A stretch of 64,000 nucleotides of DNA from Ancylobacter sp. Lp-2 (lineage in GTDB: Bacteria > Pseudomonadota > Alphaproteobacteria > Rhizobiales > Xanthobacteraceae): NCBI RefSeq assembly GCF_020523795.1, contig NZ_JAJALI010000011.1, positions 101,591 to 165,590 on the forward strand, read 5' to 3'. A program made the translations under genes and the position numbers. The notes under the pieces are model-generated. The model saw only the letters and a program-made list of their open reading frames with translations, made no database searches and had not been told where the DNA came from. How positions within the stretch are numbered: the first letter of the stretch is position 1; each line of letters starts with the position of its first letter. This document shows, piece after piece, positions 1 to 7,343 of the stretch.

Positions 1-2
1 CC

Positions 3-521
3 TATGTCCCGCCGGCGCAGCGGGCCGAGATCGCCCGGCGCATGAGCGACGCCGGCGTGGCGCTCACCGTGCTGCCCGCGACCGACCTGTTCCTGATGGG
101 GCGCGACCGCGACCATGCCAAGACGCGCGGCGTGGCGGAGGCGCACGAATTCCTGCATCACGGCGTGAACTGCTCGCTCTCCACCAACAACGTGCTCAAC
201 CCCTTCACGCCGTTCGGCGACTGCTCGCTGGTGCGGATGGCGAACCTCAACGCCAATATCTGCCATGTCGGCTCGGCGCACGACATGGGCGAGTGCTTCC
301 AGATGGTCACCGGCCGCTCCGCTCGCCTGCTGAACCTCGAAGATTACGGCATCGCGGTCGGTAATCCGGCGGATTTCGTCGTGCTCGACGCTGCCAGCCC
401 GCAGGCGGCGGTGGCCGAGCTGGCGCCGGTGCTGCACGCCTTCAAGCGGGGGCGCCGGACGCTCACCCGCCAGCCGGCGCATCTCCATTTTCCCGAAGGG
501 GCGTCCCATGCCCGTTCCTGA
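3..521 (+). CDS. Amidohydrolase superfamily protein, C-terminal part (5' end outside window)
   Basis: Only the last ~172 residues are present; the frame is open from base 3 and the start lies upstream of the window. The fold resembles cytosine-deaminase/ATZ-type amidohydrolases (metal-dependent hydrolysis or deamination of C-N bonds): a late barrel strand followed by the usual closing segment (SARLLNLEDYGIAVGNPADF) and a C-terminal small beta domain. At the position where cytosine deaminase has its metal-binding Asp (GHDD context) this protein reads CSLSTNNVLNP, so the expected Asp appears to be Asn. The stop overlaps the next gene by 14 bases, implying translational coupling with the amidase. 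The substrate is unknown; a carbamate, urea or amide is plausible from the neighbour. Confidence 0.75.
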   Translation, partial: YVPPAQRAEIARRMSDAGVALTVLPATDLFLMGRDRDHAKTRGVAEAHEFLHHGVNCSLSTNNVLNPFTPFGDCSLVRMANLNANICHVGSAHDMGECFQMVTGRSARLLNLEDYGIAVGNPADFVVLDAASPQAAVAELAPVLHAFKRGRRTLTRQPAHLHFPEGASHARS

Positions 522-1719
522 CGCCACGGCGACCGGCGCCTTCTGCGGGCCGAACAACGCCACCGCCAAGGGAGGCGGCGCGGGGCCGCTCGCCGGCCTC
601 AGCTTCGTGGCCAAGGACATGTTCGACATCGCGGGCTCCGTCACCGGCAACGGCAATCCGGATTGGCTGCGTACGCATGAGCCCGCGCCGCGCCATGCCT
701 GGGCGGTCGCTCGGCTGCTGGAGGCCGGCGCGGACCTGGTCGGCCGGACGGTCTGCGACGAGCTGTGCTACTCGCTGACCGGGGAGAACACCCATTACGG
801 CGCGCCGCTGAACCCGGCCGCGCCGGCGCGGGTGTCGGGCGGCTCGTCGAGCGGCTCGGCCAGCGCGGTGGCGGCGGGGCTGGCCGATATCGGGCTCGGC
901 TCGGATTGCGGCGGTTCCATCCGGGTGCCGGCCAGCTATTGCGGGCTCTACGGCATCCGTCCGACCCATGGCGTCGTTTCGCTCGACGGCTGCGCGCCGT
1001 TCGCGCCCAGTTTCGATTGCGTCGGCTGGATGGCGCGCGACGCCGCGACGCTGCTGCGGGTCGGCGAGGCGATGCTGGGCGCGGCGGCCGGGGAGCCGCC
1101 GCCGCCTCGCCTGCTGATGCCGCGCGAGGCGTTGGAGGCGCTGGCGCCGGACGTGCGGGAGGCGCTGGTGCCGGCGTTGCGGCGGGTAGAGGAGCTGTTC
1201 GGCGCGGCCGAGACGATCGACCTCGCCCCCGAAGGGCTGGCGCGGTGGTCGGCGGTGTTCCGCACGCTGCAGGCGGCGGAGATCTGGAACTCGCTAGGCG
1301 GCTGGATCGAACGCGTCGGCCCGCAATTCGGCCCCGGCGTCGCCGAGCGCTTCGCCCTCGCCGGCACGGTGACGGCGGCGGAGGTGGGGCAGGCGAAGAT
1401 CGAGCGCACGCGGATCGTCGAGGCTGTGCGGCGGCAGCTGGTGCCCGGCACGTTCCTCGTACTGCCGACGGTGCCGCGCGTCGCGCCGCTTAAGGGCCTC
1501 CCGGTGGCCGAGGTCGAGGTCGCCTATCGGAACCTCGCCATGAACCTCTTGTGCATCGCCGGGCTTGCCGGCCTGCCGCAGGTCTCGCTGCCGCTGGCTC
1601 ACAGCGAGGGATGCCCACTGGGACTGTCGCTGGTGGGCGCGGCCGGATCGGATCTGGCGCTTCTCGGGATGGCGCGGCAGATCGACCGGCACCGGTCGGC
1701 GCCGGGCGGGCCGGCCTGA
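508..1719 (+). CDS. Amidase (amidase signature family)
   Basis: A cytoplasmic amide hydrolase of the amidase signature family, 403 residues. The Ser-cisSer-Lys triad is visible: Lys36 in VAKD, the Ser-rich loop GGSSSGS at 111-117 (cis-Ser about 113-114), and nucleophile Ser137 in DCGGSIRVP. At 403 residues it is slightly short for the family, with a compact C-terminal half. The ATG lies inside the end of the amidohydrolase gene (14-base overlap), so the two are probably made together and may act in sequence on one amide- or urea-type compound. The substrate cannot be read from the sequence; AtzE- or glutamyl-amidotransferase-like relatives are alternatives. Confidence 0.85.
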   Translation: MPVPDATATGAFCGPNNATAKGGGAGPLAGLSFVAKDMFDIAGSVTGNGNPDWLRTHEPAPRHAWAVARLLEAGADLVGRTVCDELCYSLTGENTHYGAPLNPAAPARVSGGSSSGSASAVAAGLADIGLGSDCGGSIRVPASYCGLYGIRPTHGVVSLDGCAPFAPSFDCVGWMARDAATLLRVGEAMLGAAAGEPPPPRLLMPREALEALAPDVREALVPALRRVEELFGAAETIDLAPEGLARWSAVFRTLQAAEIWNSLGGWIERVGPQFGPGVAERFALAGTVTAAEVGQAKIERTRIVEAVRRQLVPGTFLVLPTVPRVAPLKGLPVAEVEVAYRNLAMNLLCIAGLAGLPQVSLPLAHSEGCPLGLSLVGAAGSDLALLGMARQIDRHRSAPGGPA

Positions 1720-1721
1720 GC

Positions 1722-1827
1722 TAGAGCGCTTTCGAGCGAAGTGGAATCCGGTTCGCGTGAAGAAAACGCGTCCGAACAAGACCCTGGAGCCTTTCCGGTG
1801 AAGCAGAGTTCACCGGAAAGGCTCTAG
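1722..1827. repeat. REP-like intergenic palindromic element
   Basis: The 106 bases between the convergent amidase and MmgE genes consist of a stretch beginning TAGAGCGCTTTCGAGCGAAG and containing TTCGCGTGAAGAAAACGCGT, ending in a long hairpin. From memory, very similar elements are dispersed between genes in many Rhizobiales genomes (Bradyrhizobium, Azorhizobium, Methylobacterium relatives). No second copy was seen in this window, so the repeat status is inferred from family knowledge. Confidence 0.5.
1787..1824. terminator. Bidirectional hairpin between convergent genes
   Basis: A perfect 16-base inverted repeat, arms 1787-1802 (GAGCCTTTCCGGTGAA) and 1809-1824, with a 6-base loop. It lies between the stop of the amidase and the stop of the MmgE gene and touches the latter. 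There is no long T-run, but the position and stem strength suit a terminator for both strands. Confidence 0.65.
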
Positions 1828-3251
1828 AGGCGGGCGGCGAGCGCGGCGCCGAGGTCGGGCACGTTCTCGATGTCCTCGATGAGGGCAAGGAGATCGGCGC
1901 CGCGCCGGGCGTCGAGGACGACGGCGGCGTTACGGCGGAATTTTTCCGCCACGGCGTCGTCGGCAAGCGGCAGCCGCACGCCGCCGGGCGCGTCGACGGC
2001 AAGCGGCGAACCAAGCACGGTGCCATCCTTCAACCGGACATCGACCCGGCCGGCGGGCCGGCGCTGGCCGCTCATCAGCGCACTCGCCTCCGCATCGACG
2101 GCACCGGAGACGCGGGCGGCGAGGCCCTTCAGCGCCGGCGAGGCCATGCTAGCCGCGTCGTACCAGTGCGGCCGGTCGAGCCGCAGGGCGAGCGCCGCCA
2201 TGGCGTAGGGGAACGAGAACTGCGCGTCGTTGATGCTGAGCGGGGTCGCATCCATGAAGTCGCGCAGCAGCGCGGCGTCGGTATGCACCACGATGGCCTC
2301 GATCGCCTCGGCCGGGATGGCGTGCGCGACCAGCAGTGCCTCATAGGCGCTGAGCGTCGCGTGCATCCAGCGGCAGGCGGGGTAGGGCTTGAGGGTGTTG
2401 AAGCCGAGCGTCCAGCGTTCGCCGAGGCCATCGGTGAGGCGTTCCGGCTCGAACTGGTCCGAACCCAGCATGCGCCACAGGCCGGAGGGGCCATCCAGCA
2501 CCGCCCTGGCGCCGACGAGGCCGGCGCGGTGCAGGGCGACGCCGCGCACGCCAGCCTCCGCCGCCGGGGCGAGGAAATCCTTGAAGGTGATGAGCGGCCG
2601 GCGTTCCCAATTGTATTTGCGCAGGCTCGGCACATTGGCGAAGGTGCCGGCGAAGCCGAGCGCGTTTTCCATGCCGTCGGCATCGAGGCCCGCCAGCCGG
2701 CCATAGGCGATGGCGGCGCCGATGGCCTGGTGCTGGCAGACGCCATAGACGAGGCGGAAGCGCTCGATGCTCGGCTGGATCGCGCGGATCAGCCGGTTGT
2801 TCACCTCATAGGCCAGTGCCACGGCGGCGACGAAGGCGGCGCCGGACACCGGCCGCTCGAAGACGGCACTGAGCGCGGCGGCGACGTTGGAGGCCCCGGG
2901 ATGCCCCATGCCGCGGCCGGCTTCATCCTCCAGCCCGTCGTCGAAATCGAGCGCGTTCATCGCCGCGGCATTGACGAAGGCCGCCGCCACCGGGCCGAAG
3001 CCTTCCGCCTCGCCCAGCACCCGGCAGGGGCCGGGCCGCGCCTCGGCCCGCGTCGCGGTGAGGATGCGCCTCTGCATGTCGGTCGGCGCACCGGCGAGGC
3101 CGCAGCCTAGGGCGTCGAGGATGTGGAGGCGCGCCTTCGCCCGCACGGCCGCCGGGATGCCGGCGCCGTCGAAGCTGGCGGCGAAGCGGCTGACGGCGGC
3201 GGTGACGCCGGCCTCCGCGGGGAGGGGATCAGGCGAGGAAGGCGCGGTCAT
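1824..3251 (-). CDS. MmgE/PrpD family protein
   Basis: A 475-residue member of the MmgE/PrpD family (2-methylcitrate dehydratase, cis-aconitate decarboxylase, iminodisuccinate epimerase fold). The N-terminal helical domain with LGCGLAGAPT and NAAAMNALDFDDG, and the C-terminal alpha/beta domain with KPYPACRWMHATL, are typical. Members act on di- or tricarboxylic acids, so a carboxylic intermediate is likely. The start is 23 bases inside the preceding aminotransferase-like gene, indicating coupling, and it is the last gene of the ABC importer operon. The real substrate is unknown; annotation as 2-methylcitrate dehydratase would be over-precise, since no prpB or prpC is nearby. Confidence 0.8.
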   Translation of the reverse strand: MTAPSSPDPLPAEAGVTAAVSRFAASFDGAGIPAAVRAKARLHILDALGCGLAGAPTDMQRRILTATRAEARPGPCRVLGEAEGFGPVAAAFVNAAAMNALDFDDGLEDEAGRGMGHPGASNVAAALSAVFERPVSGAAFVAAVALAYEVNNRLIRAIQPSIERFRLVYGVCQHQAIGAAIAYGRLAGLDADGMENALGFAGTFANVPSLRKYNWERRPLITFKDFLAPAAEAGVRGVALHRAGLVGARAVLDGPSGLWRMLGSDQFEPERLTDGLGERWTLGFNTLKPYPACRWMHATLSAYEALLVAHAIPAEAIEAIVVHTDAALLRDFMDATPLSINDAQFSFPYAMAALALRLDRPHWYDAASMASPALKGLAARVSGAVDAEASALMSGQRRPAGRVDVRLKDGTVLGSPLAVDAPGGVRLPLADDAVAEKFRRNAAVVLDARRGADLLALIEDIENVPDLGAALAARL

Positions 3252-4137
3252 AGAGATCCGACAGGCGGGCGGTGACGGGACAGGGCAGCGCGGAGCCGAT
3301 GGCGCGGCCGTCGAGGCTCCGCACCGGCGTGAGGCCGCCGAAGGTGCCGGTGACGAAGGCGCCGTCGGCGTTATAGGCCTCGGCGAGGGTGAAGTCGGTC
3401 TCGCGGCAGGCGATGCCTTCCCTGGCGCAGAGCTCGATCACCTTGCGCCGGGTGATGCCCTTGAAGCAGGTGCGGCCGGTGGAGGTGAGCAACTCGCCGC
3501 GCTTCACGATGAAGAAATTGGTCGAGTTGCAGCTCGCCACGAAGCCGGCGGGATCGAGCATCAGCGCCTCATGCGCGCCGGCGGCGATAGCCTGCAACAG
3601 CGGGCGGATGAAGTTGAGCCGGCTGTGCGAATTCAGGTGCAGGTCGAAGCTGTCCGGGCCGGAGGTGCGGAAGGTGGAGGTGAACAGCTTGATGCCGGCC
3701 TTCTTGATCTCCGGATCCGGCACCTTGAACTCGGCGGTGATGGCGATGGTCGGCCGACCCAGCGCGTTGCGCGGATCCTGATGCACGGTGTGCTTCTCGC
3801 CGCGTGTGACCATCAGCCGGAGATGGCCGCCATCGGTGATGCCGTTGGCGGCGCAGAGCTCCTCCAGCGCCGCCTTCATCTCGGCCTTGGTCCGTCCGAT
3901 GTCGAGGGCGATGGTGTTGGCGCCCTCATAGAGCCGGTCGAGGTGATCATCGACCAGCACCAGCCGGCCCTTGGCCATGCGGATGCCCTCCCACACGCCG
4001 TCGCCGAGGCCGAAGCCGGCGTCGAAGATCGACACCAGCGCCTCGGCGCGTTTCACCAGCCGTCCGTTGAGCCAGATCCACAGATCGTGGTTGCGCGGGT
4101 CCTCGACCGGCGTCTGCGCGCCCTTTTCCTCGGCCAT
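3229..4137 (-). CDS. Class IV aminotransferase-fold protein lacking the PLP lysine
   Basis: A 302-residue protein with the fold-type IV PLP enzyme architecture (BCAT/DAAT/ADC lyase): N-terminal IWLNGRLVKRAEALVSIFDAG, then VTRGEKH, and a C-terminal FKGITRRKVIELC (the usual G-I-T-R phosphate motif). The segment that should carry the Schiff-base Lys (K-S-L-N in D-amino acid transaminase) reads HLNSHSRLNFIRP with no Lys, and the conserved T-E-G after it, whose Glu contacts the PLP ring nitrogen, is A-S-C. The protein may be a non-transaminating member. It is the second-last gene of the amino-acid ABC importer operon and overlaps the MmgE gene by 23 bases. Confidence 0.75.
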   Translation of the reverse strand: MAEEKGAQTPVEDPRNHDLWIWLNGRLVKRAEALVSIFDAGFGLGDGVWEGIRMAKGRLVLVDDHLDRLYEGANTIALDIGRTKAEMKAALEELCAANGITDGGHLRLMVTRGEKHTVHQDPRNALGRPTIAITAEFKVPDPEIKKAGIKLFTSTFRTSGPDSFDLHLNSHSRLNFIRPLLQAIAAGAHEALMLDPAGFVASCNSTNFFIVKRGELLTSTGRTCFKGITRRKVIELCAREGIACRETDFTLAEAYNADGAFVTGTFGGLTPVRSLDGRAIGSALPCPVTARLSDLYDRAFLA

Positions 4138-4150
4138 TCGCGGCTCCCGT

Positions 4151-4930
4151 TCAGAAATGGAAGGCGGAGAAGCGGCGCAGGAAGGCCTGCGTGCGCTCCT
4201 CGCGCGGGTTCTTCAGCACCTCGTCCGGGGTGCCCTGCTCGTGGATGCGCCCCTCGTGCAGGAACAGCACCCGCGTCGCGAAATGGTAGGCGAAGCCGAG
4301 CTCGTGGGTGACCAGCAGCATGGTGCGGCCCTCCTGCGACAGGCCGAGGATGACATCCAGCACCTCGCCGACCAGTTCCGGATCGAGCGAGGAGGTCGGC
4401 TCGTCGAACAGCAGGATTTCCGGCTCCATGGCGAGCGCGCGGGCGATGGCGACGCGCTGCTGCTGGCCGCCGGAGAGGCGCTGGGGATACTGGTCTGCCT
4501 TCTCGGCGAGGCCGACGCGCTTGAGATAGTCCTGCGCCTTGGCGCGGGCCTCCTCGCGCTTCATGCCCTTCACCGTCACCGGGCCTTCCATCACGTTCTC
4601 CAGCACCGTCATGTGCGGGAACAGGTTGAACTGCTGGAAGATCATGCCGACGCGGGTGCGCAGCCGGCGCAGCTCGCCGGATTTGGCGGTGAGGACGCCG
4701 TCCCGGCCCTGCGTGCCGATCGGCGCGCCGTCGAGCTCGATGCGCCCGGCGCTCGGCGTCTCCATGAAGTTGATGCAGCGCAGGAAAGTGCTCTTGCCGG
4801 AGCCGGAGGAGCCGAGGATGGCGATGCGCTCGCCGGCGCCGACCTTCAGGTCGATGCCCTTGAGCACCTCGTTGGGGCCGAAGCTCTTGCGCAGCCCCTC
4901 GACGGCGAGGACGGGTGTCGCATCAGCCAT
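4151..4930 (-). CDS. Polar amino acid ABC transporter ATP-binding protein
   Basis: A 259-residue ABC ATPase of the HisP/GlnQ type: Walker A GSSGSGKST near residue 40, Q-loop in GMIFQQFNLFPHMTV, signature [16 protein letters not shown], Walker B ILLFDEPTSSLDPEL, and switch His in VTHELGFA. It energises the two permeases encoded just upstream. The ATG at 4928-4930 (MADATPVLAVEGLRKSFG) was chosen because the longer open frame upstream runs through the permease gene in another frame. The spacing to the permease stop is 2 bases, so this is one transcript. Confidence 0.9.
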   Translation of the reverse strand: MADATPVLAVEGLRKSFGPNEVLKGIDLKVGAGERIAILGSSGSGKSTFLRCINFMETPSAGRIELDGAPIGTQGRDGVLTAKSGELRRLRTRVGMIFQQFNLFPHMTVLENVMEGPVTVKGMKREEARAKAQDYLKRVGLAEKADQYPQRLSGGQQQRVAIARALAMEPEILLFDEPTSSLDPELVGEVLDVILGLSQEGRTMLLVTHELGFAYHFATRVLFLHEGRIHEQGTPDEVLKNPREERTQAFLRRFSAFHF

Positions 4931-4932
4931 TC

Positions 4933-5601
4933 TCAGGCTCCCTTCGAGTTGAGGCGGCGCTCGAGCGCATAGGCGGCCAGCGTTCCCGGATAGATGAGGA
5001 CGAAATAGATCACCGCCACCACGGTGAAGGTCTCCAGCGGCAGGAAGGTCTGCGTGCTCAGCATCTTCGCCTCGTACATCAGCTCCTGCACGGTGATGGT
5101 GGAGGCGATGGAGGTCATCTTGGCGAGCTCGACGCCACGATTGGTGAAGGCCGGCACCATGCGGGCGATCGCCTGCGGCACGACGATCCGGCGCAGCAAT
5201 TGCCACTCGCTCATGCCGATGGCGCGGCCAGCTTCCCACTGCCCGGCGGGCAGGGATTGCAGGCCGGCGCGCCAGATCTCGGCGCAATAGGCGGAGGTGT
5301 TGAGGAACAGGCCGAGCGCGGCGGCGGTGAAGGCGGTGGGCTGCCAGCCGGAGAGCGCGGGAAGCGCGTAGTAGAACCAGATCAGCTGGACCAGCACCGG
5401 GGTGTTGCGGAACAGCTCGATATAGGCGGTGGCGACGAGGTTGGGGATGCGGCGCGTGGAGGCGCGCGCGAGGCCGATGAACAGGCCGCAGACCAGCGCG
5501 CCGGAAAAGGCGAGGGCGAACAGCAGGATGGTGAGCTTCAGGCCGCGCAGCAGCAGGTCGCTATTGGCCAGGATCTCGCCGAACTGGAAGGAATAGCTCA
5601 T
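4933..5601 (-). CDS. Amino acid ABC transporter permease
   Basis: A 222-residue inner-membrane permease of the HisM/GlnP family. It has about five hydrophobic segments and the cytoplasmic EAA-type loop with EAGRAIGMSEWQLLRRIVVPQA. The start is taken as the ATG at 5599-5601 (MSYSFQFGEILANSD); an in-frame GTG lies three codons upstream. It sits between the ATPase gene and the paralogous permease gene, 5 bases from the latter. The closely matching loop in its partner (EAGRAIGMGHAQLMRRIILPQA) indicates that the two form a heterodimer. Confidence 0.88.
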   Translation of the reverse strand: MSYSFQFGEILANSDLLLRGLKLTILLFALAFSGALVCGLFIGLARASTRRIPNLVATAYIELFRNTPVLVQLIWFYYALPALSGWQPTAFTAAALGLFLNTSAYCAEIWRAGLQSLPAGQWEAGRAIGMSEWQLLRRIVVPQAIARMVPAFTNRGVELAKMTSIASTITVQELMYEAKMLSTQTFLPLETFTVVAVIYFVLIYPGTLAAYALERRLNSKGA

Positions 5602-5606
5602 GGCGA

Positions 5607-6278
5607 TCACCGTGCCGCGCGGCGGGCGAGGCGGTGCTCCACCGCACGCATGCCCAAACTGGCGAGGAACAGCACGGTGAAGAACAGCGCCGCGACCGTG
5701 GAGTAGATCTCCATCGGCCGGTAGGTCTGCGTCGCCAGCACCATCGCCTGGTAGACGAGTTCGCCATAGGTGAGGGTGGCGGCGAGCGAGGTGGTCTTCA
5801 CCAGCTCGAAGGAGCGCTCCATCAGCGGCGGGATCATGCGGCGGAAGGCCTGGGGCAGGATGATGCGCCGCATCAGCTGCGCATGGCCCATGCCGATGGC
5901 GCGGCCGGCTTCCCACTGGCCGCGCTCCACCGAGACGATGCCGCCGCGAAACACCTCCGCGAAGAAGGCGCCGGACTGCACCGACAAGGCCGCCGCCGCC
6001 GCCGCGAACGGGGTCAGGCTGATGCCGGTCAGGATCGGCAAGCCATAGAAATACCAGAAGAAATGCACCAGCGGCGGGGTGTTGCGGTAGAACTCGATGA
6101 TCGCGGTGGCGGGGATGGAGAGGAACCGCGTCGGCGCCAGCCGCCCCATTGCCAGCACGAGGCCGATGACGAGGCCGAGGCCGATCGAGAAGCCGGAGAG
6201 CTTCAGCGTGTTGACGAGGCCTTCCAGCAGCACGCCGAAATTGAGCCAGACCGGCCGGAAATCCCACACATATTGCAT
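5607..6278 (-). CDS. Amino acid ABC transporter permease
   Basis: A 223-residue HisQ-type permease starting MQYVWDFRPVW, with several membrane helices and the EAA loop EAGRAIGMGHAQLMRRIILPQAFRRM near residues 143-168, which docks on the ATPase. With the next gene product it forms the transmembrane channel of the importer. It is separated from the upstream binding-protein gene by 94 bases that hold a strong stem-loop, so expression relative to the binding protein is probably reduced, as is usual for such operons. Confidence 0.88.
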   Translation of the reverse strand: MQYVWDFRPVWLNFGVLLEGLVNTLKLSGFSIGLGLVIGLVLAMGRLAPTRFLSIPATAIIEFYRNTPPLVHFFWYFYGLPILTGISLTPFAAAAAALSVQSGAFFAEVFRGGIVSVERGQWEAGRAIGMGHAQLMRRIILPQAFRRMIPPLMERSFELVKTTSLAATLTYGELVYQAMVLATQTYRPMEIYSTVAALFFTVLFLASLGMRAVEHRLARRAAR

Positions 6279-6325
6279 TCGGATCCACCTTGCCGGCTGC
6301 GGGAGCGGAGGGGCGCGACAGCGAA

Positions 6326-6355
6326 CCGGCGCGCCGCGACGGGGCGGCGCGCCGG
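6326..6355 (-). terminator. Stem-loop between binding-protein and permease genes
   Basis: A perfect 11-base GC-rich inverted repeat (arms 6326-6336 and 6345-6355, CCGGCGCGCCG with its complement) around an 8-base loop. It lies just after the stop of the binding-protein gene in the direction of transcription. It has no T-run, so it more likely stabilises the upstream mRNA end or partially attenuates than fully terminates. Confidence 0.55.
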
Positions 6356-6372
6356 ACCGGTGAGGTGTACGA

Positions 6373-7242
6373 TCAGGCTTTCCAGCGCTCGCGCATGATC
6401 GCCGGCGTCGAGGCCGGGTCGATGCCGCGGAAGGCGAGATAATCCTCGAAGATCTTCTGCGTCTGGCCGGTGGCGTAGAAATAGGCGAGGCAGACGCCCA
6501 GCCAGTCGCGCCAGCTCTTGTCGGCGACGTTCGGCACCGCGGCGGAGGAGGGCGACTCGCGCAGCGGCTGCGGCAGGATGACCTTGCCGCGCTTGAGACG
6601 CGACTGCAGCATCACCAGCGCCGGGTGGAACAGCGAGATGCCGTCCATGCGGCCGGCAATGAAGGCGGCGCCGGTTTCGTCGGCGCTGGGGAAGCGCTCG
6701 ATGGTGGCCTTGGGCAGGCGCACGGTGATGTCGCGATCGGGCGAGGTACCGAGCACGACACCGATGCGGAATTCCGGCTTGTTCATCTCCTCCCACGAGG
6801 TGACGGTGACGCCGTCGGCGAGGAGCACGCCCTGCGCGTACCAGAACATGGGCTGTACCGGGAAATCCACCGCCAGCGCGCGCTGCGGGGTGGCGTCCAT
6901 GGTGAACATGACGTCGAACTGGCCGGCCTGGAGCGCGGCGACGGCATTGCCCCAGGTGGTCTCGACCGGCACCGGCTTCACGCCGAGTTCCTTGGCGACG
7001 GCGACGCCGAGGCCCCAGCCGAGGCCGTACCACTCGCCGCTGCGCTGGTCCTTGTAGAACCACGGCTCGCCCGGCGCGACGCCGATGCGCAGCTCGCCGC
7101 GGTCGCGGATCGCCTTCAGCGAGCCGCCGGCGGCGTCCTGGGCCGACGCGGAGGATGAGGAGGCGGCGGCGAGGGTCGCGGCGGCTCCGACGAGCGATCC
7201 GGCGGCCAGGAAGGCGCGGCGACTGCCGACCTGTTCAGTCAT
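6373..7242 (-). CDS. Amino acid ABC transporter substrate-binding protein, Tat-exported
   Basis: A 289-residue periplasmic binding protein of family 3 (SBP_bac_3: LRIGVAPGEPWFYKDQRSGEWYGLGWGLG, later QFDVMFTMDATPQRALAVDF). The N-terminus MTEQVGSRRAFLAAGSLVG is a twin-arginine signal followed by an Ala-rich region and a likely cleavage after ASAQ. The start is the ATG at 7240-7242, which has AGAGGA about 8 bases upstream; a longer frame begins 20 codons earlier but runs through an AT-rich regulatory region. It captures an amino acid or related amine for the two permeases. The ligand is not determinable. Confidence 0.88.
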   Translation of the reverse strand: MTEQVGSRRAFLAAGSLVGAAATLAAASSSSASAQDAAGGSLKAIRDRGELRIGVAPGEPWFYKDQRSGEWYGLGWGLGVAVAKELGVKPVPVETTWGNAVAALQAGQFDVMFTMDATPQRALAVDFPVQPMFWYAQGVLLADGVTVTSWEEMNKPEFRIGVVLGTSPDRDITVRLPKATIERFPSADETGAAFIAGRMDGISLFHPALVMLQSRLKRGKVILPQPLRESPSSAAVPNVADKSWRDWLGVCLAYFYATGQTQKIFEDYLAFRGIDPASTPAIMRERWKA

Positions 7243-7269
7243 GTGAATATCCTCTGGAACGAGCGGGTT

Positions 7270-7332
7270 AATTATATAGTTATTTGATATATAATTTTGC
7301 AATTCATTTCTTATGAGAACATTTTATTCTCA
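7270..7332 (-). promoter_or_regulatory. AT-rich promoter with two inverted repeats
   Basis: The 101-base gap between the regulator gene and the binding-protein gene is strikingly AT-rich against a GC-rich background. It holds a 9-base perfect inverted repeat (AATTATATA at 7270-7278, complement at 7288-7296, 9-base spacer) and a second one (TGAGAA at 7314-7319, TTCTCA at 7327-7332, 7-base spacer). These are good candidates for a promoter and operators bound by the XRE-cupin regulator encoded immediately upstream. Confidence 0.5.
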
Positions 7333-7343
7333 ATACGAAACTG

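Noticed and set aside
1824..3251. prpD (2-methylcitrate dehydratase) as a specific name
   Set aside because: The family has many activities and no prpB, prpC or acnM lies nearby, so only the family name is used.
2166..4311. Plus-strand open frames of 300-470 codons opposite the MmgE and aminotransferase genes
   Set aside because: They are antisense shadows in GC-rich codons with no recognisable domain, while the minus-strand frames carry clear family motifs.
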